From: Onthovicinus sp900555545
Lineage (GTDB): Bacteria; Bacillota; Clostridia; Oscillospirales; Acutalibacteraceae
Length of the DNA: 64,000 bases
Reading direction: 5' to 3'
Assembly: GCA_949296915.1 (NCBI GenBank)
Contig: CASFPX010000002.1
Location: 124,001 to 188,000 of the forward strand
The notes below the pieces were generated by a model that worked only from the letters and a program-made list of their open reading frames with translations, searched no databases and had not been told where the DNA came from. The position numbers and the translations under genes are program-made. How positions within the stretch are numbered: the first letter of the stretch is position 1; each line of letters opens with the position of its first letter. Positions 48,930-56,349 of the stretch are shown piece by piece.

Positions 48930-49610
48930 ATGCAATACCAAATCATTGGCGAACCGATGCCCGTTGTGACCTGCACCCTGAATGCAGGAGAGTCCATGAT
49001 CACGGAGAGCGGCTCCATGGCCTGGATGTCGCCTAACATGGAGATGAAAACAAACGCCGGCGGGATTGGGAAAGCGTTCGGCAGGATGTTTTCCGGCGAC
49101 TCCATTTTTCAAAATATCTACACCGCACAGGGCGGCCCGGGAATGATCGCCTTTGCCTCCAGCTTTCCCGGATCCATCCGCGCGATTGAAATCACTCCAG
49201 AGTGCCCGGTTGTCGTTCAAAAATCTGGATTTCTTGCCTCCGAGCCGGGTGTCCAGCTCTCCGTCTATTTCCAAAAACGGCTGAGCGGCGGGCTGTTTGG
49301 CGGTGAGGGCTTTATTATGCAAAAGCTGGACGGCCATGGCATGGCTTTCATTGAGATCGATGGTTACGCGGTGGAGTATATGCTTCAGCCCGGCCAGAGT
49401 ATGGTGGTGGACACCGGAAACCTGGCCATGGCGGACGCGACCTGTACCATCACGGCACAGATGGTCAAGGGGGTAAAGAATATGTTCCTCGGTGGCGAGG
49501 GGTTCTTTAACACGGTGGTGACCGGCCCTGGGCGCATCATCTTACAGACGATGCCAATTAGCGGCGTGGCCAAATCGCTTGCCCCGTTCTTCAACACCGG
49601 CAGCCGGTAA
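48930..49610 (+). CDS. AIM24 / TIGR00266 family protein
   Basis: A 226-residue soluble beta-rich protein. CTLNAGESMITESGSMAWMSPNMEM near the N-terminus (core GESMITESGSMAWM) and GGEGFIMQKLDGHGMAFIE, MVVDTGNLAM and GGEGFFNTVVTGPGRIILQT are the conserved blocks of the AIM24 (TIGR00266) family, a trimeric fold resembling TRAP-like proteins. No enzyme activity is established. GGGAGG precedes the ATG. It is a monocistronic unit with a good promoter and terminator. Confidence 0.88.
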   Translation: MQYQIIGEPMPVVTCTLNAGESMITESGSMAWMSPNMEMKTNAGGIGKAFGRMFSGDSIFQNIYTAQGGPGMIAFASSFPGSIRAIEITPECPVVVQKSGFLASEPGVQLSVYFQKRLSGGLFGGEGFIMQKLDGHGMAFIEIDGYAVEYMLQPGQSMVVDTGNLAMADATCTITAQMVKGVKNMFLGGEGFFNTVVTGPGRIILQTMPISGVAKSLAPFFNTGSR

Positions 49611-49629
49611 CGCAAATAATCCCTTGGAT

Positions 49630-49660
49630 CCGCTGGAGTTTCCGCCTCCGGCGGTTTTTT
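49630..49660 (+). terminator. Terminator after the AIM24-family gene
   Basis: CCGCTGGAG / CTCCGGCGG stem (one T-G pair) with a 7-nt loop, followed by TTTTTT on the plus strand. Confidence 0.88.
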
Positions 49661-49734
49661 ATGGGGTCAGTCCGATTCGATAAAGGTTGAAATAAATCTA
49701 TAGAATAATAATTCCGTATTTTTGCCTCAAACTA

Positions 49735-49763
49735 TTGAAATTCCTACCAGATGATGCTAAAAT
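49735..49763 (+). promoter_or_regulatory. Promoter of the secreted SGNH hydrolase
   Basis: TTGAAA (49735-49740), a 17-bp spacer and TAAAAT (49758-49763), 59 bp before the start. Confidence 0.75.
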
Positions 49764-49822
49764 AATTGTTACCGCTATTAACAGATCTTAAACAGCAAAT
49801 AAAATATTAGGAGGTTCAACCT

Positions 49823-51586
49823 ATGAAGAGAGGAAGGAAAATATTGGCATCTCTTTTCAGTGCCCTATTAGCCCTGAGCATCGGCATGACCTGCGCTACG
49901 GGCGCGAGTTCCAACCAGAAGCACTGGGTTGGTTCCTGGAGTGCTGGGATGACCGATATCTCTATCACCCTGTTGGAGGGAAAGGAGAATTGGGACGGCA
50001 TCAAAATCTCCCCCTTTGCCAAAAACATGAGCGCCCGTATCCGGATGACCCCAACCCTGGGCGGGGACAAGGTGCGTTTCAGTCTTTCCAATGAAAATGG
50101 CCGGAATCCGCTGATCATCAACGAGGTAGCCGTTGCCCGCGCCAAGGGCGATGCCGGCGCGGAGATTGTGGAGGGCACCAGCATTCCGGTGACATTTGAC
50201 GGTAAGCGGCAGGTGACTATTCCTGCGGGAGAAACGATCACCTGCGATCCCATCGATATGCAAGTGACAGCGCTTGAGGATCTGTGCGTGTCCTACTATA
50301 TTGAGAATTTCAGCGAAGTACAGACCATGGCGCTGCACGGTGGCACCACTTACCTCACCCTGGGGAACCAAGTGGAGAATACTAAATTTTACGGTATTGG
50401 GTTATCATTCGGCAGTCTCGTCTCCGTCGTCCCACTGTTGTGCGGGATGGATGTTTACGCGGACAGCGATGCCTATTCCATCGTTGTGATTGGCGACTCC
50501 ACGATGAGCAACGATATTCCAAAGAAGCTCGCCCAACGCATTATTGAAGAGACCGGTGAAAACAAAGTGGGCGTACTGCAAAAGTCCATTGTTGGCAACT
50601 GCCTGCTCAGCGACGGAACCGGCCTGACCGGTAGCATCTACGGGAAAGCCATGATCAACCGCTTTCAAAAGGATGCACTGGATCAACCGGGTGTCCAATA
50701 TATCCTGCTTAAAATCGGCCTGAACGATATCCTCCACCCACGCTGTAAGAGCATGGCCGGCAAGGTTCCCGAGCCTACTGTTGAAGAATTGATCGCCGGG
50801 TATCAGCAACTGATCGAAAAGGCCCACGCGGCAGATGTTAAGATTATCCTGGCGGATATGTCCCCATGGAAGGGTTATACCCGCGACCTGCTTCACACCG
50901 GCAACGCGGATCTGGAATGGACCCAGGAGGCGCAGGACGAATGTGACGCGCTGGCCGAGTGGATTCGCAGTACGGATCTTGCCGACGGATATATCAATCT
51001 GGATTGCCTGAAGGATCCCGCCGATCCCACCAAGATGCCTGATGGATATACCGAGGACGGCGCTCATCTGCTTGCACCGGCCCAGGACGCCTTTGTAGGG
51101 GCAATCGACCTCTCGCTATTTGGCATTGGCGGCGGTGAGGAAGATATGACTGGATCCACCGAAACGGTGAGCGAGACGGCCTCCGATCCCACAGAGTCCG
51201 CTCCGGACACAACTGAGCCTGCGCCCGGCACCACGGAAACTGAGACGACCAGTCAGACAGATCCGGAGACAGAAAATACGACTGAGCCGGAGACAGCAGC
51301 CCCCTCTGATCCTGAAACAGCGGTCACGGCTGGTGAAGACGAGACCTCTGACACGACTGCTGAAATCCCGTCTACTGTTCCCTCAACCAGTGAGAGTGCG
51401 GAAAACTCAGAGGGAGCCGGTTCTGTATCCGATCCCTCCACTACGGCAGAGTATGACCGTACCACCGCTACAGGTCAATCCAGTGACGCATCCAATGTTG
51501 AGACTGGCGATTCCCTGACGGCTGCCGGTATTGCGCTTACCGCAATCTCCGCTATTGGGCTTTTAGTAACAGTGAAGAAAAAATAA
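49823..51586 (+). CDS. Secreted, wall-anchored SGNH hydrolase with Thr/Glu-rich stalk
   Basis: 587 residues: a signal peptide (~1-28, KRGRKILASLFSALLALS...ATGA), an N-terminal beta domain (~33-205; HWVGSWSAGM, VRFSLSNENGRNPLIINEV), an SGNH domain (~215-435), a Ser/Thr/Glu/Pro-rich stalk (~440-555) and a C-terminal hydrophobic helix with KKK. The catalytic set is Ser226 (IGDSTMSND), Asn301 (GLNDILHP) and Asp412/His415 (EDGAHL). The tail motif VETGD before the helix resembles a sortase signal but lacks the LP. The layout matches secreted polysaccharide acetylesterases; the substrate is unknown. AGGAGG precedes the ATG. Confidence 0.85.
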   Translation: MKRGRKILASLFSALLALSIGMTCATGASSNQKHWVGSWSAGMTDISITLLEGKENWDGIKISPFAKNMSARIRMTPTLGGDKVRFSLSNENGRNPLIINEVAVARAKGDAGAEIVEGTSIPVTFDGKRQVTIPAGETITCDPIDMQVTALEDLCVSYYIENFSEVQTMALHGGTTYLTLGNQVENTKFYGIGLSFGSLVSVVPLLCGMDVYADSDAYSIVVIGDSTMSNDIPKKLAQRIIEETGENKVGVLQKSIVGNCLLSDGTGLTGSIYGKAMINRFQKDALDQPGVQYILLKIGLNDILHPRCKSMAGKVPEPTVEELIAGYQQLIEKAHAADVKIILADMSPWKGYTRDLLHTGNADLEWTQEAQDECDALAEWIRSTDLADGYINLDCLKDPADPTKMPDGYTEDGAHLLAPAQDAFVGAIDLSLFGIGGGEEDMTGSTETVSETASDPTESAPDTTEPAPGTTETETTSQTDPETENTTEPETAAPSDPETAVTAGEDETSDTTAEIPSTVPSTSESAENSEGAGSVSDPSTTAEYDRTTATGQSSDASNVETGDSLTAAGIALTAISAIGLLVTVKKK

Positions 51587-51604
51587 TCACTTTATTTGAC
51601 TCCT

Positions 51605-51637
51605 GCGGCGCGTTCCAAAAACGCGCCGCTTTTTTTG
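51605..51637 (+). terminator. Terminator after the secreted SGNH hydrolase
   Basis: GCGGCGCGTT / AACGCGCCGC, a 10-bp perfect stem with a 5-nt loop, followed by TTTTTTTT. Confidence 0.92.
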
Positions 51638-51671
51638 TCAATCTTGCCCCAATAAAGCTCGCTATAAAAAA

Positions 51672-51700
51672 TTGAATCCGTATAATTCCTGTGATAAAAT
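51672..51700 (+). promoter_or_regulatory. Promoter of the GH2 gene
   Basis: TTGAAT (51672-51677), a 17-bp spacer and TAAAAT (51695-51700), 29 bp before the start. Confidence 0.78.
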
Positions 51701-51729
51701 AGAAAAAAACAGATCAGGAGGGGATCATT

Positions 51730-53517
51730 ATGAGTCTATCTCGCGAAAAGCCCTTATATACTACGTTCGGCGAAGAGTTCGATCGAGCCAAGCCATGGGA
51801 CGTCTATCCGCGCCCGCAGCTGCGGCGGGAATCTTTTTTGAATCTAAATGGACTATGGGATTACGCGATTTGCAGGAATCCCTCCTTTCCAACATCCTAT
51901 GACGGGAAAATTTTAGTCCCATTTTCTCCCGAGGCACCGTTGTCCGGGGTAAACCGGCAGTTACAACCAAAGGAATATCTCTTTTACCGGACCCTCTTCT
52001 CCCTGCCGGAGCACTTCAATCGGGGCAGGATCCTGCTCCACTTTGGCGCGGTGGACCAGACCTGCACGGTCTATCTGAACGGGGAAAAGGTTGGGGAACA
52101 TCAAGGCGGATTTCTGCCCTTTACACTGGATATCACGGAACAGATCCATCTCAATACCGAAAACTGCCTGGCGCTCCGGGTACGGGATGTGACCGACACC
52201 TCCTGCTACAGCCACGGTAAGCAACGCCTACGGCATGGCGATATCTGGTACACGGCACAATCCGGTATTTGGCAGACCGTCTGGCTCGAGAGCGTACCCG
52301 AAATTTACATTGCGGGCCTGCGTATCACTCCAGATTACGACCACGCCTGCGTACGTGTCTCCGTTACGCAGGTAGGCAATTGCCTCCCCTGCAACTTTAC
52401 TGTCCGTGCGGGCAATGAAGAGCTCCTGCATCAGGAGGGGATGGCGGAGGAAACGGTGCTGGAACTGCCGGATTTTCATCCCTGGAGCCCTGAGGATCCT
52501 TTCCTCTATGATCTGGAGGTCACCTGTGGAGAGGATCGTATCACCTCCTACTTTGGTATGCGGAAGGTTTCCGCCGGCATTGACGCCAATGGCCACTGGC
52601 GCATTTTTCTCAACAACCGCCCCTATTTTAACAGCGGGCTGCTGGATCAGGGGTACTGGCCGGACGGCCTGCTGACACCTCCCGGCGAGGCAGCCATCCG
52701 GTACGACCTGGAGCAGGTCAAATCACTCGGGTTTAATATGCTGCGCAAGCACATCAAGATTGAACCGGACTGGTGGTACTACGCCTGTGACCGGCTGGGG
52801 ATCCTGGTCTGGCAGGATTTTGTAAACGGCGGCGGCCAGGCCAGTTTCCTGGTGCGCAGCCGGATAGTACGTCTCAAGCAAAACGCCAGTGACCGTGCGG
52901 AGCACTACCATGCGATGGGACGGCAGGACCCTGCCGGGCGCGAAATGTACTGGCAGGAGGCGCACGGTACGGTGGAGCAGTTGTATAACCACCCGTGCAT
53001 TGTCGTTTGGGTTCCCTTTAATGAGGGATGGGGGCAGTTTGACAGCACCGCCGTCTATGAAAAGGTTAAGCAATGGGATCCAACCCGTCTGGTCGATCAC
53101 GCCAGCGGATGGTATGACCAGGGATCCGGTGATTTCAACAGCCGCCACGACTACTCCGCCGCACCGGCCATCCAATCGGACAATCGTATCAAAGCACTGA
53201 CAGAATTTGGCGGGCTGGCTCTGGCCGAGCCGGAGCACACCTTTCAAACCAGGCAAAAGATGTTCGGTTATCAGTACTTTAAAACGCGCGAGGCGCAGGA
53301 GGATGCCCTCCAAAAGCTATACGAGCAGCACATCCTGGCGGAGATTCCCAATGGATTAAGCGCCTGCGTTTACACCCAGTTGACCGATGTGGAAAGCGAA
53401 CTGAATGGCCTGATGACATATGACCGTAAGGTGTTAAAATTCGGCGCGGAGAAAATCCGCTCGATCAATCAGCGGCTCTTACAGACAGAAATCCCCTGCC
53501 CCACTCCTGAGAGGTGA
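51730..53517 (+). CDS. GH2-family glycoside hydrolase, cytoplasmic
   Basis: A 595-residue retaining glycosidase without a signal peptide. Domain order: sugar-binding jelly roll (~20-185; LNGLWDYAI, VYLNGEKVGEHQGGFLPF), a short Ig-like domain (~190-275), then a TIM barrel (~280-570). The acid/base is Glu432 in VPFNEGWGQF and the nucleophile Glu492 in ALTEFGGLAL. It is shorter than LacZ and ends after the barrel. Substrates in this branch include beta-galactosides, beta-glucuronides and beta-mannosides; none can be picked. GGAGGGG precedes the ATG. It is a single-gene unit. Confidence 0.88.
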   Translation: MSLSREKPLYTTFGEEFDRAKPWDVYPRPQLRRESFLNLNGLWDYAICRNPSFPTSYDGKILVPFSPEAPLSGVNRQLQPKEYLFYRTLFSLPEHFNRGRILLHFGAVDQTCTVYLNGEKVGEHQGGFLPFTLDITEQIHLNTENCLALRVRDVTDTSCYSHGKQRLRHGDIWYTAQSGIWQTVWLESVPEIYIAGLRITPDYDHACVRVSVTQVGNCLPCNFTVRAGNEELLHQEGMAEETVLELPDFHPWSPEDPFLYDLEVTCGEDRITSYFGMRKVSAGIDANGHWRIFLNNRPYFNSGLLDQGYWPDGLLTPPGEAAIRYDLEQVKSLGFNMLRKHIKIEPDWWYYACDRLGILVWQDFVNGGGQASFLVRSRIVRLKQNASDRAEHYHAMGRQDPAGREMYWQEAHGTVEQLYNHPCIVVWVPFNEGWGQFDSTAVYEKVKQWDPTRLVDHASGWYDQGSGDFNSRHDYSAAPAIQSDNRIKALTEFGGLALAEPEHTFQTRQKMFGYQYFKTREAQEDALQKLYEQHILAEIPNGLSACVYTQLTDVESELNGLMTYDRKVLKFGAEKIRSINQRLLQTEIPCPTPER

Positions 53518-53540
53518 TTTAACTGGGACTATACAGACAA

Positions 53541-53577
53541 AACGGTATTGCGGTCTATCCCGCAATACCGTTTTTTT
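53541..53577 (+). terminator. Terminator after the GH2 gene
   Basis: AACGGTATTGCGG / CCGCAATACCGTT stem with a 6-nt loop and a T7 tract on the plus strand; it may also serve the convergent GH18 gene. Confidence 0.9.
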
Positions 53578-53596
53578 CTATTCAGAATATAGAAGT

Positions 53597-55042
53597 TCAG
53601 CCGCGTGCCTCAACTGCCGTATGCACTGCCCGCAGCAGGGAGAGATCATCCGTATAGGGCAGGTCACAGTTGTAGTGCCACATCATGATACCACCCATCC
53701 CTGCATCCATGGCATAGGAGGTTTTATCATAGATCATCTGCCAGCCATTGTACCACCGAGTCTCACATGGATCATTGGGATCGCTCGCCTCTCCAGTGGC
53801 TTTGTTCCCATACTTGCCAAGCTTCTCTGCCTCCGAGGACCAGTTATACCAATAACCGCCACTGTCGGCCGGACGCGCATAGAAGGGCAGGCCGAGATCC
53901 AGCTTCGATTTATCAATCCCCTTTTTCTCAAAGCTCTCCAGGGAATTGACCGTACAACTGTAAAAGGGGGAATGGTTTCCGTCCGCATCGAACAGATCAT
54001 AGGACATGATCTCAAAACGGTCTACTGCCGCAATGGCCGCCTCATTCAGCCCGATACTCCAGTCGGCCAGGGCAACGCCCAGCAGGCGATCCTCCAACCG
54101 GTTATTGAGTGCAATCAGGAATGCGCTGTACATGTCCCAATGCTCCTCCTTGAGCGGATACTCGTAGTCGAAGTACACACCGTCAAAGCCATAGGTATCT
54201 ATAATCTCCATAATACCGTCGATGAGCTTCTCCTGATTATCCTTCATGGCGCTCATGTGGAGGTCGCCCTTTTCATACATTTGCTCGTTCCAGTCATCCG
54301 TCTGCGTCTTAGGATCCGGCCCCAGGAAATTGCAGTAAATTTTAACATCCCGGTCCCCAATCGCCTCGCGGACATTTTTCAGCGCCGTCTCAAATCCAGT
54401 CTTGCCATCAACCGTCCCTTCAGATGTCTCGATATCATTAAAGAAAACATTGCCGTTCTCATCAAACGACGTCAGGCCAAAGAAAATTACATCCGTAATC
54501 GCGTCAAAGCTCTCCGCCGTCAGGTTCGCCTTGTCGTACACATTACTGGCCACGATGTAGGAAGTTACACGAAAATCCTGTGCATCGGAGCTCGCTACAT
54601 TGTAGGCGCAAACCTCGTTGATTTTAAACGTCTCACCGTCACGCACATCTGTCACGGTGATGCGCAATGCGTCCACTGTCACAGTATCAAAGGCACAGTA
54701 GCGATACACACCGACCTTATCCTGCTGATAAATGGTCTGGAAAGTGCCATCCCGCTCCGCCTCAATTGTAAAGCCCAGAATATTGCCCTCATCCTTTTTT
54801 GTTTTTTCCCGCAGGGTGACGGTATTAACTGCCGTAGGCTGCGCAAACTGGATGGTATAATACGTCCCCTCGCCGCCACCAAACGCACCCTTCGTACTGT
54901 TTGTCTCAACCTGTGCCCCTTCGGCCAGATTTGTCTCCGTGACGATCTTTGTCTCGTCAGGACCACCACCGCACGCGGACAGCGCGCCCAAAGCCAAAAC
55001 TGACGCTGTCAATATGGCGACCAACTTCCCTGTTCCTCTCAT
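53597..55042 (-). CDS. GH18 lipoprotein with N-terminal discoidin-like domain
   Basis: A 481-residue lipoprotein. The signal ends in a lipobox (ALGALSAC, Cys ~24). A F5/8-type-C (discoidin/CBM32-like) domain (~35-155; FAQPTAVNTVTL, FKINEVCAYNV) precedes a GH18 TIM barrel (~160-475). The catalytic motif is DGVYFDYE with Asp292 and Glu294. Tyr290 replaces the first Asp of the chitinase DxDxE pattern, a form compatible with endo-beta-N-acetylglucosaminidase-like members. LGLPFYARP and GGIMMWHYNCD close the barrel. ATG 55042 follows GGAAGGAGC. It is 52 bp after, and likely co-transcribed with, the phosphodiesterase lipoprotein. Confidence 0.83.
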   Translation of the reverse strand: MRGTGKLVAILTASVLALGALSACGGGPDETKIVTETNLAEGAQVETNSTKGAFGGGEGTYYTIQFAQPTAVNTVTLREKTKKDEGNILGFTIEAERDGTFQTIYQQDKVGVYRYCAFDTVTVDALRITVTDVRDGETFKINEVCAYNVASSDAQDFRVTSYIVASNVYDKANLTAESFDAITDVIFFGLTSFDENGNVFFNDIETSEGTVDGKTGFETALKNVREAIGDRDVKIYCNFLGPDPKTQTDDWNEQMYEKGDLHMSAMKDNQEKLIDGIMEIIDTYGFDGVYFDYEYPLKEEHWDMYSAFLIALNNRLEDRLLGVALADWSIGLNEAAIAAVDRFEIMSYDLFDADGNHSPFYSCTVNSLESFEKKGIDKSKLDLGLPFYARPADSGGYWYNWSSEAEKLGKYGNKATGEASDPNDPCETRWYNGWQMIYDKTSYAMDAGMGGIMMWHYNCDLPYTDDLSLLRAVHTAVEARG

Positions 55043-55094
55043 ATTCGCTGCTCCTTCCCTTTGCATCAGATTGCCTGTGGCCCCACCGTCCGCC

Positions 55095-56156
55095 TTACTG
55101 CGCCGTTGCCGTTGTGGCCTCAATCTCGTACCCATTATAGCCGCCAGCGCTCATATACTCCTTGCCGATCGGTTTGTTGCAGGCGACCCATGTATTGCGT
55201 TCCTCAAGCGTCTGGCCGCCATGGCCGGTACCGATCCCGCCATGGTCGGTCACAATGACAATCAGCCAATCCTCCTGCGCATAGGTTGGGCGGCTCTCGA
55301 TGGCGTTGAGAATGTCAAGCGCCATCTGTTCTTCGGAGAGGAAGCCCTCAATATAATCCGGATTGTCATTGCCAAAGCCCGTATCGTGCCCGGCGTGATC
55401 CGTTCCCTCCAGCGTACCAAAAATAATATCCTTCTCATTCTCACTGCCCGCGGTCACACAGTCGATCAGATAGTCGCGCAGGGCTGCGTCATCCTTGACA
55501 TACTGGAAGGTCATCGGAATCTCCGGATGGTCTTTCAGATACTGGATCTCATCCACGTAGTTTTCCGTAAAGTGGGGCTGCCAGGACGCGGCAAAGGTGG
55601 AACGCATCCCGAGTTCCTCCGCCGCCCGGAGCATGAAAGTCTTATAGTTGATATTCTTGGGCATACCGTTATCCGTAATGCCGTTGAGCTGCCCCCACAC
55701 ACGGGTAGTCAGAGCGCTCCACCCCGGGGCTGTGCTTGTGTGCTGCTCCGTGGCCGTTCCTTTGATGCCGCCTGCATAGGCATGATAAATATGGCCGCCC
55801 TCGTCCAGGAGCTTATTCAGCGCACTGTTTGGATTCTTTTCCGTAACGCCGCCCTCTGCCCCACTGACGATTGAATTGATCAACGCGTCGGAGCGGCAGC
55901 CGTCGTAACCGATAAAGGCGACCTTTTTGGCCTTACCATTTTCAGCTGGAGCCGACAGGAAATCCCATACCATTTGGCCGACGTTCGGCTGAGGGATCGC
56001 CTCCGAACCCTCATTATCCCAAAAAGTATAGGCGTTGATCTTGTCAAAATATTCCTCGTCCCCCTCGGGTGCGGAATTGCACGCGGCAAAAGACGCTGCC
56101 ATCACGGCAATAGCGCATCCGGCCGCACAGACTTTAACAACACGGTTTCGATTCAT
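55095..56156 (-). CDS. Alkaline-phosphatase-superfamily lipoprotein (type I phosphodiesterase-like)
   Basis: A 353-residue lipoprotein with lipobox ASFAAC (Cys 26). The catalytic domain shows the superfamily metal sites: FIGYDGCRSDA (first Asp), a Thr/Ser nucleophile region EQHTSTAPGWSALTTRVWG, EGTDHAGHDTGF and VTDHGGIGTGHGG with the zinc His/Asp set. This is the fold of nucleotide pyrophosphatases, phosphodiesterases and sulfatase relatives. The substrate could be a phosphodiester-linked glycan, teichoic acid or nucleotide; not resolvable. It is transcribed from 56190..56218, with the GH18 lipoprotein downstream. Confidence 0.82.
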   Translation of the reverse strand: MNRNRVVKVCAAGCAIAVMAASFAACNSAPEGDEEYFDKINAYTFWDNEGSEAIPQPNVGQMVWDFLSAPAENGKAKKVAFIGYDGCRSDALINSIVSGAEGGVTEKNPNSALNKLLDEGGHIYHAYAGGIKGTATEQHTSTAPGWSALTTRVWGQLNGITDNGMPKNINYKTFMLRAAEELGMRSTFAASWQPHFTENYVDEIQYLKDHPEIPMTFQYVKDDAALRDYLIDCVTAGSENEKDIIFGTLEGTDHAGHDTGFGNDNPDYIEGFLSEEQMALDILNAIESRPTYAQEDWLIVIVTDHGGIGTGHGGQTLEERNTWVACNKPIGKEYMSAGGYNGYEIEATTATAQ

Positions 56157-56189
56157 GATTTTCTTCCTTTCCCAGATATTGGCACCCTC

Positions 56190-56218
56190 ATTTTATCACA
56201 GAATATTATTGTTTTCAA
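56190..56218 (-). promoter_or_regulatory. Promoter of the phosphodiesterase-GH18 lipoprotein operon
   Basis: TTGAAA (56218..56213), a 17-bp spacer and TAAAAT (56195..56190), 33 bp before the start. Confidence 0.75.
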
Positions 56219-56349
56219 TCAGATTTTGTTTCAAAACCCACAATCAACTCCACTATTTTCTAAAAACAGTCATGGTCCGCTCCAGATGATGTTTAAACAG
56301 GACCGCCGGTGGGGAATACTGATAGAAAATCATTACAGGCGGTGGAACT

